From: Rheum nobile
Lineage: Eukaryota; Streptophyta; Magnoliopsida; Caryophyllales; Polygonaceae
Direction: 5' to 3'
DNA length: 64,000 nt
Assembly (NCBI GenBank): GCA_027886185.1
Contig: WOAB01000188.1
Span: 620,001-684,000, forward strand
Shown here one piece after another: positions 10,186 to 21,496 of this stretch. A model generated the notes under the pieces. The model ran no database searches and was not told where the DNA came from. It saw only the letters and a list, made by a program, of their open reading frames with translations. Each line of letters opens with the position of its first letter. Position 1 is the first letter of the stretch. A program made the translations under genes and the position numbers.

Positions 10186-11096
10186 CCTTCACAAAACAAA
10201 CACACGAAAGCCAACAAAAACCCAAAGAAACTCCAACAAAGATACGTCACAAGTAAGATTGCCAAATTTGCCTAATTTAAATTAGGACTCGGAATCCAAC
10301 AAGTTCTCGGGTGAGGGTGGCTCCTATATGCAAAAGACTCACAAAAATCGAAAATAAAGTGCACCACAATCCTTGTCAAAAGTTTAAGTAATTCACAACT
10401 CAAACAATTCTTGTAAGTACTTGTTTCCTATTACCACTTACTAATGTTAGCTCGAGGAAAAGGAATTACAACTTCACTTACAAATGCTTCACAAAGAAAG
10501 AGTGTACGTCTTCTTCTATTTTTTTTTTGACTTGTCTTGGCTTGCTATTTTGTACAATATCAAGCCGAGTTTTTCCAAGATTCTTTTTTTTTTTGAAGTA
10601 AGAAATGCAGAAACGAGAACTAGAAACTTGCAATGCAACTCGAGTAGCAAAAGCGTACGCACTTCGGATTCGTTCCTCCACAAGAGAGGTTCGGTTTGCA
10701 ATTTACGTAAACAATTAGACTCGGATTGTATATGTGCCAAATAAGGAAAGAAAAGACTCAAAAGATCCTATACTAAGTGCACAACTAAATGGGCTTTAAG
10801 AGGGTTGAAGGTTACAACTTTTCAAATTCAACAAGTATTAAATGCAATTAAAGCACACAATAAAGCCAAATTTGAAGGTTCAATTCTTCCACTCTAAACG
10901 TCCACTTCCTATATCAGATTTCTAGATCTAACCTAGATGCAAGACACACGACACAAACACAAAGAAAATCAAGAACAAAGAAAGAACAAGATTCGGACAA
11001 CAAACTCACAACTACGCATGCAAAGGCACGAAAACAAAGAACTTGTAGGACTTCGGACCTTGAATTTAAAAGAGGAATTTTGAGCAAAACTTACTT
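10186..11096 (-). other. TE-C 5' leader
   Basis: These ~0.9 kb lie between the PBS and the gag-pol start. The tract is A/T-rich with T-runs at 10525 and 10585. No conserved coding sequence is seen on either strand. Confidence 0.75.
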
Positions 11097-11108
11097 GCTC
11101 TGATACCA
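11097..11108 (-). promoter_or_regulatory. TE-C primer-binding site (tRNA-iMet)
   Basis: The minus strand reads TGGTATCAGAGC two bases after the 5' LTR end (CTAACA). It is complementary to the 3' end of initiator tRNA-Met, the usual primer for this class. Confidence 0.92.
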
Positions 11109-11110
11109 AA

Positions 11111-12111
11111 TGTTAGATTAAAAGGATCGTGCAGCCACGGTGCAAGTTTTGCTCGTCGTCGGAGTTGGAATCGCCAATTAGGGTTTCTCGGTGGACGGCG
11201 GCGGGACGGAGGCTCGGAGGTGGTTTGTAGGCGGAGTTGTGGTGGATAGTTGGCACTCAATGTCTTCTTATAGAGGGAAGAAGAATTGGTTGCAGAAGTG
11301 AAAGGGAAGAGGAAGTGTGAGAGATGAACTCACTCGGCACACTTGGAATTTGACGCAAGAAAGAGATAAGTGAAAGAGAGAGAGATTTGCTCAAGCAATT
11401 TTTATGATTCTTACGTGCCCTTTTCAGATCTCAAAGAGACCTTATATAGGCTTACAAATATGGAAAGAATGCCTAAGGAAACTTCAAAATGTCCAGCACA
11501 AAATTAAACCTTAGTCTTAATACCGAAAATGTCCAAAAAGGTAAGTCATTAACTTCAAAGGTAAATGTCTTCAAGCACTTCAAATATTATATCGGCCAAG
11601 GCTTGGGCCCATGATAGTGGGGTAGTTGGGCCAGCCCATGATGGTGGGAGTGCCGAGCGAAGTGGTCCAAGTGGCTCGGCGCCCCCCCTTGAATGTTCAC
11701 TTGCCGCTAGCGCCGGGCTCGCCGACGCCTTGATGAAGGCAAAGAACCAAGCCTGGCTCGGCATGGCTTAGGGTAGCTTGGCATGTCAAGCCCTTGTGGA
11801 GGTCTTGGAGGAGCTTCCTAGCCCTAGACCTCGTGATGGCGCCAAGAATTGCCTCGTCATCTTGAGTGTTGGCCTTGGAGGCTCTTGTGCCCGGCGCAGC
11901 CGGCGCCTTGGCCTTGACTTGGCCAATGTCTTCCTTTGGCTTGGCTTTGGCTCTCCCATGCATGTCTTGGTCATCTCCAGCTCCAAGTGTGTCATCCATA
12001 TGCTCCGTGCCTTGATCCAGCTCTTGGTCCTCAACAGTGCCCACGGAGAGCTCCTCGGCGGCGCCTAGGTTGTCTTCGGTGTCTTGACCTTGATGTGGCA
12101 TGGTCACATCA
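11111..12111 (-). repeat. TE-C 5' LTR
   Basis: This 1001-bp partner of 4319-5323 has a TATA-like CCTATATAAG on the minus strand at 11441-11450. Its right boundary is fixed by TSD GCCTC at 12112-12116. Confidence 0.92.
11697..12111 (-). pseudogene. Pol C-terminal copy carried by the TE-C 5' LTR
   Basis: The LTR duplicates the last ~138 codons of Pol, including DDEAILGAITRSRARKLLQD. It lies upstream of the TATA-like box on the minus strand and has no start of its own. An apparent open frame extending to 12131 borrows its first codons from the interrupted TE-A LTR. It is a by-product of the pol/LTR overlap, not a gene. Confidence 0.85.
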
Positions 12112-12116
12112 GCCTC

Positions 12117-12935
12117 CATTCGGGATCCCATATGAACCCCGGATTATCGTATGTTCAGTATTAAGAGTTTTTCCCTTTCAACAATTATGTCTTTCAGTAC
12201 TATGAGTAGCTAAGCACCCATTGCTTAGCCCGACATGTGAAGCTTTTTCTATGGTTTGATTGCGTGGTTAATTCTCTATTTCCTATTTCCTTTGGGTTTA
12301 TATCTTTCTTCTTGCACTTATTCATATGGATTGTTATTGATTTGACTAGACTGATCACCTAGTTAGGTTTAGTAATTATCTATTGCTAGGGTTTGGAATT
12401 GTTGGTGATTCCTTATCTAGAGTAGCATCCATGATTATCTAGGACTGGTAGGACTAGATTATTATGAAAGAAGATTGATTGCATGTTAAATTATTGCGGG
12501 TTGTGATTATTTGACATGTATCCTGGTTTGATCCTATGCCCAATGCTATTATTGTTCTAAATCTTGATTGTTTCTTGTGCGTTCAATAATAAGAGTTGCT
12601 AGGACTGGTAGGACTAGTAACTATACAAGAATAGGGACATGAATAAACAAAGGAAAAGAATAGAGAGAACCTATGACCAATCTACCATAGGAAAAGTGGA
12701 TCTTGTTTGGCTAAGTGTTTTTCCCACATTTGATTACACTCTTTGCTTATTTGCTTTGTTTACTTTCTTGATTACAAAACCAACCAAAAACTCCCCCTTC
12801 TTGTTACTATTGCATGCGAACAACACATAGATTAATCCCTTCCTCCCTGTGCATTCGATCCTTACTTGCCCTAAGTACTTGTTTAGGTTTGTCTAGGTTT
12901 ATTTTGATTTAGTGGTATACGACAATCGCTTGTCA
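12117..12935 (+). repeat. TE-A 3' LTR, right part
   Basis: The LTR resumes after TE-C and ends CTTGTCA. It is recognisable as the reverse complement of the left half of the TE-B LTR (for example GTTTGGCTAAGTGTTTTT near 12707). The next bases, ATATGCTCAAG, belong to TE-B. Confidence 0.8.
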
Positions 12936-13704
12936 ATATGCTCAAGAGAAAAGATATAATCCAAAGGAATAGGAAATAGAGTTATAACCTCACAATCATG
13001 AATCAAATAAAGGCTTTAATTGTCGGACTAAGCAAATGGTGCTTAGTTCTTCATAATTCAAAGGGAAACAATGCTGAACGATTAATTGATTGATAGTCTA
13101 GATGATGAATGGAGGCTATGGAACTAGGTTTAAATAACCTAGAAACCAAAACCTAAAGTAAAAAGATAACAAACCTAATCCCAAACAGGAAAATAATATA
13201 AAGTACGAAATAAGAAAAGAAAATAAAACCAGAAAAAGTAAAAATAAAGAACTTCGGAGAATTCTCGTGCCTCGCTGCCGTGTGGTTCCGCGATCGCGGA
13301 TGGAATTCCGCGGTCGTGGAAAATTCAACTTCCAGACTTGTGCTCTCGACTTGGCCGCTTCGCTGAGGGATATTTCCGCGATCGCGGATGGAATTCCGCG
13401 GTCGCGGAAAATGTAGTTTTCTTCTCGTTGTTCTCGAATTTGCCGCGATCGACCTCTGTGCTCATCCGCGGTCGCGGCAGCTTCCTTCTTCGCTTCTTCG
13501 CCTTCTTTCTTCGACTCTTCTCAGTCTCCTCAAGTGGTCTTCTCCTCATCTTCTGGATGTCTTCATTTTAAGCTTCTCCAAACCACTAAAGTCACACTTC
13601 TACTTCTCAACTCCAATATCTACAATACGCTCTAAATATCTCCAAATGGTACCCAAAACACCGGTAACAACTCATAGTTAAACCCTACAAAGTAGCGCTG
13701 ATCA
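12936..13704 (-). repeat. TE-B 3' LTR remnant
   Basis: It matches 15656-16424 closely and ends AGCGCTGATCA. The rest lies beyond TE-A, left of the window. It holds CCGCGATCGCGG/CCGCGGTCGCGG cores at about 13288-13480. Confidence 0.87.
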
Positions 13705-13720
13705 AATTCCCCCATGCTTA
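13705..13720 (-). promoter_or_regulatory. TE-B polypurine tract
   Basis: The minus strand reads AAGCATGGGGGAATT before LTR start TGATCAGCGC. It is the same tract as in TE-A. Confidence 0.78.
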
Positions 13721-14990
13721 AACCTTGCTCGTCCTCGAGTAAGCTAAAATAAACCTACTCCTTCAATCAAATCCCCAAGGTTTCAGGAAGCACAGACAAA
13801 CCATCTCCACTAAGAATTGCACCTAACATGACACTCCAAGGCACCAAAGCAATAAGCTCAACACAACACAACACATAACACAACCAAGTTTAAAGGAAAG
13901 CAGAGTACTTCCCCCAAGCTTATCCCGAACACCATAGAGTGAATAATAATCTAATCCTAGCCTCCATCTATCTTCTTATACCTCCCAGAGTGACCTACCC
14001 GAATCCTCCTTATATCACCTCTTCTTATGTCACCGCGCCAGGAAAAATGAGGAATCCTAATAATCACTCTTCTTCTTTTCACTCATTTTGCCAAGGCGCC
14101 CTTTCGGGTTTTCACCAAGCCACTCATTTCATTTTTCAATAGATGGGCTCACATATAACTCACATCACTCTTGACCAATTATTACCCCAGCCTAATGCTG
14201 GTCCAAGCCACCTGCTTATTACCTAAGCCGCCCTTTCGGGTTTTGGACTTATCCCAGGATTTCTATTTTTGCCTTTTTCAAATTTTTGGCTTTTTCATTT
14301 TCTTTATTTTTCTCCTCAACGACATAGCAAGTATGGAACCCTCCCCCATGCTTAAACATTGCATTGTCCTCAATGTAATGAAAGACAAAAAAGAATGAAT
14401 CACAGGGAAAAGCGGAAAAGTACTCACAACCGTCGCCGAGTTGGCTTGGACTTGAAAGTTATTGCTGGCGGTAAAACAATAAAGCACATGTCTCTGGTGT
14501 TGCGGCGTCTTCCTCTAGTAAACTCCACCGTGCAACCAAATAGATCCACTGTAGGGTGTAGTGGAATAACAAAGAAGTCGGGGCTGCACGACCGTCATCG
14601 AACACATAGTGGAGCCCAGATGTAATCATGGTAGGGGCTCTAGTGTTCCTCCTCCTCAGCTGTCGAATGTATGGCCATCATCGTTGTCAAATAAAAATGT
14701 GGGGCGAATGTCTCCTCCTTGACAACATGATGCGCACCATCTCTCCATGGGAACTCAGACAGCTGGCCTTCGGTAAAACTTTTTTTTTTTTCGAGCAGGG
14801 AAATAGGAGACTTAAAGTGGGATTTCCGCAACCGTAGAAGTGTTTCTGGTGTGGAACACCGTCTTCGATTTTGGCTCGGGTCTCCTACCTGCAGGTTAGT
14901 CTAATGCAAAAGCAAAAACAAAATAAACCAAAAACAACTAAAGACATGGAATGAAAAGACAAGGAAAAAATACATACTTCGGGTTCGATC
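13721..14990 (-). other. TE-B interior, non-coding
   Basis: On the minus strand this corresponds to about 2490-3770 of TE-A: CTCACTCGAGGACGAGCAAGG-type box, the AAACCCGAAAGGGCG repeats, ATTGAGGACAATG box and the GTTTGTTTTTGC-rich tract. Homology with TE-A starts at AACCCGARGTATG, exactly where the tRNA-derived tract ends. No coding sequence is seen. Confidence 0.78.
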
Positions 14991-15039
14991 CCCGCCTGTC
15001 ACGCGGGTGACCCGGGTTTGATCCCCGGTAACGGCGCCA
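14991..15039 (+). other. tRNA-Asp(GUC) 3'-half copy forming an extended PBS in TE-B
   Basis: The + strand equals plant tRNA-Asp(GUC) from the anticodon stem (CCGCCTGTCACGCGG, anticodon GTC) through the variable region and T arm to the acceptor and CCA. About 47 of 49 positions match, both changes being C to T. The 5' half (D arm and acceptor) is missing, so it is not a tRNA gene. On the element's sense strand it begins as the standard Athila PBS (TGGCGCCGTT...) and continues ~31 nt past the usual 18. It ends at 15039, just before the LTR boundary. Confidence 0.9.
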
Positions 15040-15042
15040 ATT

Positions 15043-16424
15043 TGATAGAAGGCTAAAGTAGTATCGCCTAATCAAAATAGTCCTAACAAACCTAACTAAG
15101 TAGAATAGGCAAGTAAGGGTCGAATCCCACAGGAAGGAGTTGTCAATCTTTATGTAAGTTCGCATACAATAGTAACAAGGGTTTTTTTTTAGGTTAATTG
15201 TGATCAAACAAGTAAACAAAACAAACAAAGCAAAGAGTTGTAATCAATTAGGAAAAAACACTTAGCCAAACAAATATCCACCATTCATTCGATTGATTGG
15301 TCCTAGGTTATCTCTATTCCTTCATTTGATTATTCCTGTCCCTATTCTGAAATAGTTACCAGTCCAACTAGTCCTGACAACCCTTACTATCGAACGCACG
15401 AGAAACTATCAAGATTTAGAACAATAGCAGCATAGAGCATAGGAATTAACCAGGATACATACAACACCGATGTTTCGCAACATTTAGCACATAATCAATT
15501 CTCTTTCATAATAAACTAGTCTAACTAGTCCTAGAATATCATGGTTGCTACACAAGATAAGAAATCTCAACTCGAAATATCCAAACCCTAGCAATAGACA
15601 ATTACTAATATCAACTAGTTTGCCAAATCAGTGAAATCAAGAAGAATCAATAGGAATATGCTCAAGAGAAAAGATATAATCCAAAGGAATAGGAAATAGA
15701 GTTATAACCTCACAATCATGAATCAAATGAAGGCTTCAATTGTCGGACTAAGCAAAGGGTGCTTAGTTCTTCATAATTCAAAGGGAAACAATGTTGAACG
15801 ATTAATTGATTGATAGTCTAGATGATGAATGGAGGCTATGGAACTAGGTTTAAATAACCTAGAAACCAAAACCTAAAGTAAAAAGATAACAAACCTAATC
15901 CCAAAAAGGAAAATAATATAAAGTACGAAATAAGAAAAGAAAATAAAACCGGAAAAAGTAAAAATAAAGAACTTCGGAGAATTCTCGTGCCTCGCTGTCG
16001 TGTGGTTCCGCGATCGCGGATGGAATTCCGTGGTCGCGGAAAATTCAACTTCCAGACTTGTGCTCTCGACTTGGCCGCTTCGCTGAGGGATATTTCCGCG
16101 ATCGCGAATGGAATTCCGCGGTCGTGGAAAATGCAGTTTTCTTCTCGTTGTTCTCGAATTTGCCGCGATCGACCTCCGTGCTCATCCGCGGTCGCGGCAG
16201 CTTTCTTCTTCGCTTCTTCGCCTTCTTTCTTCGACTCTTCTCAGTCTCCTCAAGTGGTCTTCTCCTCATCTTCTGGATGCCTTCATTTTAAGCTTCGCCA
16301 AACCACTAAAGTCACACTTCTACTTCTCAACTCCAATCTCTATAATACGCTCTAAACATCTCCAAATGATACCCAAAACACCGATAACAACTCATAGTTA
16401 AACTCTACAAAGTAGCGCTGATCA
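15043..16424 (-). repeat. TE-B 5' LTR
   Basis: This complete 1382-bp LTR runs TGATAG to GATCA on the + strand. GC-rich cores lie at about 16008-16200. It gives the reference for the truncated copy at 12936. Confidence 0.87.
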
Positions 16425-16456
16425 AAAGGCTCCATTGGGAACCTTGATTCTCATCA
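16425..16456 (+). repeat. TE-D 5' LTR remnant
   Basis: AAAGGCTCCATTGGGAACC and following bases to CTCATCA are identical to 32277-32308. The first AAAGG is the likely TE-B target site. Confidence 0.85.
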
Positions 16457-16473
16457 ATTAGTATCAAGAGCCA
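16457..16473 (+). promoter_or_regulatory. TE-D primer-binding site, degraded
   Basis: TTAGTATCAAGAGCC differs from the tRNA-iMet PBS TGGTATCAGAGCC by one substitution and one insertion, directly after the LTR end. Confidence 0.7.
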
Positions 16474-17823
16474 AAGCCAAGCTAAGTTCCCTTTCTCCTT
16501 CTTCAAGTTCAGTTTTTCATGCTTAGTTTCATAGCCTTGCACGAGATTCCTTGTTGTTTTCATGTTGAGCATGTTCTAGGCCTAGACTCTCTCTTGTTAG
16601 CTTGAATTTTTTTCTTGTTCTTCATGTCTTGTATGAGTTGTTCATATTCAGTTTTTCTTGGTTCCATGCTTAGTTTGCTTGATAGTTTGATAGTTTAGTA
16701 GTTATTTTGCTTGCCTAGCTTGACCCTCCCAAACCCACCCTCAAAAACGCAAAAACAAAAATCTATTCTGGCGACTTTCGCCACCTCCGGCGACCGGACC
16801 ACCGTGTCTGCCGCCGTCCCACCACCAAGCAACACCCAGTCCACCACCACAAACCCCACCACTGCCGGCCCTACCCTTGCTTGTTTAATTTGAAACCCTT
16901 AGCTTGTGCATGTGATTTGAGTATTTTAGGTAAATGACTCACTTGCTTTCATTCTAGCTCTTTTGGTTGTCTTAGGTAGTTTAAGTAAATGCCAAATTTG
17001 ACTATGGGCTGACTTGTGTGGGTTAGAGTGTTTGATAGCTACATCTTTGTGGGATTCCAAAAGGGGGGGGGGGGGATATTAGTGGCAAGCCTCCAACCTT
17101 CTTTTCCCTCTTCTACATATTGTCCCCCAACCCAAAAAAGGACTCTCTCTTCACAACCCCATGCTGCCGGCCTTAGTTCCTCTTCACAAGCCAATTCGGT
17201 GGCCCCACTCCACTCTCTACTCTTATGATTTCTAGTGGACCTTGCTCTTTTATTGTTTAGAAAAAGCCCATTCCAACAAGAGGCCAAGAAAAGGCAATGG
17301 CCCAAACTACAAAAAAAATAAAAAAACAGAATTCGGTTCTCCAAATCAAAAAAAAAATCTTTCAAGACAAGGTTCACTCCCACTTTATATTGTTCGGTTG
17401 GGCCATTCTCTTTGGTGGTCACCCTCACTAGGTACCATGGGCCACTAAGCCCATCTCTCCATTTTCTTCTAGGAGCCTTTCCCACATTTCCCACCTCTAC
17501 TTGAGCCCATAGGGTGGCCGATTGGACTCTTCCTCACACTTGTCACCTTTGGCCTTTTTCGGCTTTCACTTAAACTATCCTAGGGTCATTCCATTGGACT
17601 TGGTTTCGAAGTGTTGTGGTCCACATTTGTACTCAAGTCACACGGCCCTTGTAGTCCATTGCCATTGCTTGAGCCTTCTTTTGTTATACTTGTGTTGCCT
17701 TGGCCTTAGTCCTAATTTTCCTTACTTGTTATCCTTGCTTGTTTGCCTTGATTCTTGTGTGCTTGATTAGTGCGTGGGAACTTGTTACTTGGATTTGCCT
17801 TGTGTCCTTGTAGGTGCACATCT
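16474..17823 (+). other. TE-D 5' leader
   Basis: About 1.35 kb with a proline/threonine-coding C-rich patch (16720-16880), a G11 run near 17064 and A-runs near 17310-17360. No conserved protein is seen. Confidence 0.7.
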
Positions 17824-19500
17824 ATGGATGACCCATTGGAGGCCGACACCCGGAGCCCTCAAAGCTCCTCTCCGACCATTACACCCAGCTCTTTTGAGGC
17901 CCGACTAGCCGAAGAGAGGCTCTTGGCGGAGGCTGCCGGCCGGCGAGCACAAAATAGCGACACGGCCTGCCATGCCCTCTTAGCCGAGTTGGCCCGCGCT
18001 CACCAAGACATTGAGCGCCTCTCCGCCTCAAATGCCACCGCCGTGCAACAATTGGCCAACCTCTCCATGAATTCAGCCCCGGCCGCACCGCCAACTGCAC
18101 CGCCGCTGCCACTACCAATCCTCCTCGGTGCTTCCTCCCACAACCCCGTGAAGGGGCACCGTGAGCCCTCGGCCGGAGACCGAGGCAAGGCACCCATGTA
18201 TCCATCCCCGACATATGAGGCCCGCGCCTTGGCCGCAAGCTTGGGTCCACCACGTGAGCCCTCCTACTATGATCACCCCCCGGCGTACCATGAAGCCGAC
18301 AACCCACATGATGCTCGGCCGCTGCCGGGCCGGCATCGCCGCCGTTCCACTGCCCACGTGACCGGCGCCGCCTCCTCCCGCCCCGTCCGGGCCACCATCA
18401 CCGGAGATGATGCTCCCAATGCTAGATATGGCTATGGTAGCCTTGAGACTTTTGATGAGGATGACGACGCTATTAAGGTCGTGAGGAGTTTAATGATCTT
18501 GATGAGCTCTTCCATGAACATGTGGAGGAGGACCCCTTGGATGATTTTCATGAGCCGGCGCCGGCCCATGCCCGAGGACGCCGAGGCCCATGCCTTGATC
18601 GGCGAGATCCCCATTGGTTGCCACCACCGCAGCCCGCTCGTCGCGGCCGTGGCCACCCCGCTCGCCCACATTTTGAGCGGCGTGGCCTCATGGAGACCCC
18701 ATAACATTATGGCCAACACCGGGAGATCAAGGTCAAGATTGGGCCCTTCGAAGGTGAATATGATGCGGCAAAATTTATTGATTGGAAGCAAGCCACGGAG
18801 TATTCCCTCAACCATTGCCATTATGAGGACTATGAGAGGGTTGAGATCGCCACGATGCAATTCACCGGCCTTGCCCGTGCATGGTGGTTTCGGTTCACCA
18901 CCGAAAGGGAGAGGCGCGGCTTGCCTCCACTTGAGTCTTGGAACCAACTTGTTCATGTCATGACCAATCGGTATGTCCCGAAGGATTACCTTGAGCACAT
19001 GCGCCTTCAAATTGCCCTTGCCCACCAAGGCTCCCGCACACCGCTTGAGTTCTTTGCCGAGCTTGAAGAGCTCATCCACAAGGCCGGCATGTCTACCACC
19101 CCCGCTTCTCTCCGGGCCATGTTCCTCTGCAGTATTGATATTGAGATCCGGGAGCCCTTGGTGTTGCTCCCCATCCGTGACATCAATGCTCTTACCCATA
19201 CCGCCATGGAGATCCATACCCAACTCCAAAGGAAGAGGCAAGCCGCTTGGGCGCGCACCCAAGTGCCTAGGGCCCCATTCGCTCTGAGCCCCTCAAGTGG
19301 CCCTCCGCCGGCCGGCCGCCCAGTCACACCGCCCCGTGCCAGCCCCGCCGTGGCCACTGCCGCCCCAGCCGGCGCCGCGGGTCTAGCCGCCCCACCTCGC
19401 GGCCCCCATGCAGCCGCTCGCCCCCAAGTGCCCTCCACCGAGAGCTCAAGTGATCGGGCTTGTTTCAAGTGCGGTGGCCGTGGTCATCTTTAAAGGGATT
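17824..19500 (+). pseudogene. TE-D gag
   Basis: The likely start is the ATG at 17824 (MDDPLEADTRS), leading into a coiled coil (ARLAEERLLAEAAGRRAQNS) and a P/A-rich linker. A frameshift near 18480 moves the reading into the frame used by the rest of pol. The capsid core follows: IKVKIGPFEGEYDAAKFIDW, MQFTGLARAWWF, RYVPKDYLEHMRL. A zinc knuckle (CFKCGGRGHL-RDC) is split by TAA at 19491. Another stop lies at 18702 (probably CAA to TAA). Gag would form the particle and bind RNA, but this copy is broken. Confidence 0.83.
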
Positions 19501-21491
19501 GCCCGAACAACAAGTGCATCTTGTTCACCTCCCAAGGTGGATACGAGTCCTTCGAGGATGATGATGAGGGCCCGAAGGAGGACGACGTTGTGGCCACCGA
19601 GGATGCTCCCTATGAAGAGTTTGATTGTGCACCTTTGGAGCATGGTGCCGGGACACCCCTTGGCCTCGTGGCCCGCCGAGTTCTTTCGGCAAGGGAGGTT
19701 GACATCCGCGATCAAAGGGAGAACCTCTTCCATACGAGGTGTCTCATGGGCTCTGCTTCTTTGAGCGTGATCATTGATGGAGGATCTTGTGCCAACATTG
19801 TCAACAAGAGGGTGATCAAGCACTTCAACCTCAACACCACTCCCCACCCTTAACCATATAGCCTTCAATGGCTTTCCGAAGGTAAAGGTGATGTGGTATC
19901 AAGGCAATCCCACATCACTTTCTCTATTGGGCATTATATTGATAAAATTTTTTGTGATGTTATTTCTATGGATGCCACTCACCTTTTGCTAGGTAGGCCT
20001 TGGAAATTTGACCGAAGGGTGATCCATGATGGCTTCCTCAAAACCTTCGTGTTTGTCCATGGTGGGAAGCGAATCACTCTATTGCCCATGACCCCCCGGG
20101 AGATCTTAGAGGACCAAGTCGAGCGCAATCGCCTCAAGGCCATGGAGACACCCAAGGGCCTAACACCACCGGCCGTGCCCGCTGCCCATGGCCGCGCCTC
20201 CATAAGCTCGGCGCCAAGGCAGCCGGCCCCTCTAGCTCCTTCCGCCTCGGTGCCTCCACGCCCGGGCAAGGATGAGCGTCCCACAGCCGGCGCGCTCATC
20301 ACCAACACGGCCCCCGCCACCCCCAATGCGGTGCCCGTGTCGGCGGCACAACCCTCGGCCAAGCTTGGCAGCCCGGCCACCCTCCAAGGGCGGTGTGAGC
20401 AACGCCTCCTTTTGGCTCGGCACCGCCACCTAGCTCCGGTGCTCCAAGGCCGCCGCCGGTGCTTTCTTCTTGTGCCCCACCATTGCCTTGCCACTACGGC
20501 TGCAACCGCCGCCTTGACGCCTTGCATCTCGGCCTTGTTGAAAGAGTTCGCCGATGTCACGCCGGATGAGATCCCGGATGGGTTGCCCCCGGTGCGCGGC
20601 ATAGAACACCAAATTGATTTCTTGACGGGCGCATCCCTTCCCAACCGAGTGGCTTACCGAGCTAGCCCCGAGGGGACCGCCGAGCTACAAAAGCAAGTTC
20701 AAGCACTCATGTACAAGGGTCATGTCCGAGAAAGCCTAAGTCTATGTGCGGTCCCGGTGCTACTTGTACCCGAGAAGGATGGTTCGTGGCAAATGTGTGT
20801 GGATTGACGGGCCATCAACCAAATCACCATCAAGTACCGACACCCCATTCCGAGGTTGGATGATATGCTTGATGAACTTCATGGTGCCATCTTCTTCTCA
20901 AAGGTGGATCTCAAAAGTGGATATCATCAAATCCGCATGAGAGAAGGCGATGAGTGGAAGTCCGCTTTCAAGACCAAGTATGGCTTATATGAGTGGCTTG
21001 TCGTGCCATTTGGGCTCTCCAACGCCCCTAGCACCTTCATGCGCCTCATGAACCATGTTTTGAGGGCCTACTTGGGCAAGTTCGTGGTGGTCTATTTTGA
21101 TGACATTCTCATCTATAGCAAGTCCTTGGAAGACCACACGATGCATTTGCGGGCTGTTTTTGAGTGCCTCCGCAAGGAAAAGCTCTATGCCAACCTTGCG
21201 AAGTGCACCTTTTGTGCCCCCTCGACCACCTTTCTTGGCTATGTGATGGGAAAGGAGGGGCTGCGTGTTGATGAAGAGAAGGTCCGGGCAATCATGGAAT
21301 GGCCATGCCCCACTACCGCAACCATGGTGAGATCGTTCCTTGGTCTTGCCGGGTTCTATAGGCATTTTGTTCATGACTTTAGTACCATCGTAGCCCCATT
21401 GCATGAGTTTACCAAGAAGGATGCCGAGGTTGATTGGCAAGTAAAACATGAGGCCGCTTTCAACTTGCTCAAGGATCGCTTGTGCCATGCT
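19501..21491 (+). pseudogene. TE-D protease and reverse transcriptase, 5' part of pol
   Basis: One frame carries the protease (VIIDGGSCANIVNKRVIKHF, then HLLLGRPWKFDRRVI) and RT: RGIEHQIDFLTGASLPNRVA, PIPRLDDMLDELHG, SKVDLKSGYHQIRM, VVPFGLSNAPSTFMRL and the catalytic YFDDIL near 21090. In-frame stops fall at 19851 (HP-stop-PY, likely CAA to TAA) and 20805 (VD-stop-RA where relatives have Cys). The linker between protease and RT is alanine/proline-rich. The frame stops at CHAPL, where TE-E is inserted, and continues with LQLPDFAKVFEVECD at 29875. Confidence 0.87.
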
Positions 21492-21496
21492 CCACT

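Larger units (their letters stand above)
4319..12111 (-). mobile_element. TE-C: near-intact CRM-like gypsy element
   Basis: The two LTRs (4319-5323 and 11111-12111) show about 20 differences by eye over 1 kb. The TSD is GCCTC (4314-4318 and 12112-12116), the PBS matches tRNA-iMet, a purine tract is present, and one Gag-Pol frame covers 1758 codons. On the minus strand the order is 5' LTR, PBS, leader, gag-pol, PPT, 3' LTR. The last ~140 codons of pol lie inside the 3' LTR, as known for part of the CRM centromeric clade. Assignment to CRM is inferred from that overlap, the tRNA-iMet PBS and the C-terminal ITRSRARK motif. A phylogeny of RT would settle it. Confidence 0.9.
1..12935 (+). mobile_element. 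TE-A: Athila-like gypsy element with gag and protease but no polymerase (5' part off window)
   Basis: The order is gag remnant, aspartic protease, a long non-coding tract, polypurine tract and 3' LTR. The LTR (3791-4318 plus 12117-12935, about 1347 bp together) is split by TE-C with TSD GCCTC. Its right end, CTTGTCA at 12935, lies directly against the interior of the TE-B LTR, so TE-A inserted into TE-B. No RT, RNase H or integrase sequence lies between the protease stop (2425) and the LTR, so the copy is non-autonomous for transposition. The Athila assignment rests on Gag style, DLGAS-type protease, the long 3' non-coding region and the TGATCAG LTR start shared with TE-B. The 5' LTR and PBS are outside the window. 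Confidence 0.8.
12936..16424 (-). mobile_element. TE-B: Athila-like element without coding region
   Basis: The minus-strand order is 5' LTR (15043-16424), extended tRNA-Asp PBS, ~1.3 kb interior, PPT, then the 3' LTR remnant (12936-13704), which was cut by TE-A. Gag, protease and pol are absent. The interior matches only the 3' non-coding tract of TE-A. Its right end (GCTGATCA, 16424) is followed by AAAGG, inside the TE-D LTR. It could only move with proteins from a relative. Confidence 0.85.

Noticed and set aside
14981..15039. A tRNA-Asp gene
   Set aside because: The 5' acceptor strand and D arm are missing and it abuts an LTR at the PBS.
18432..19262. 276-codon minus-strand frame over TE-D gag
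   Set aside because: It is antisense to a clear Gag core; GC-rich codon shadow without domain.
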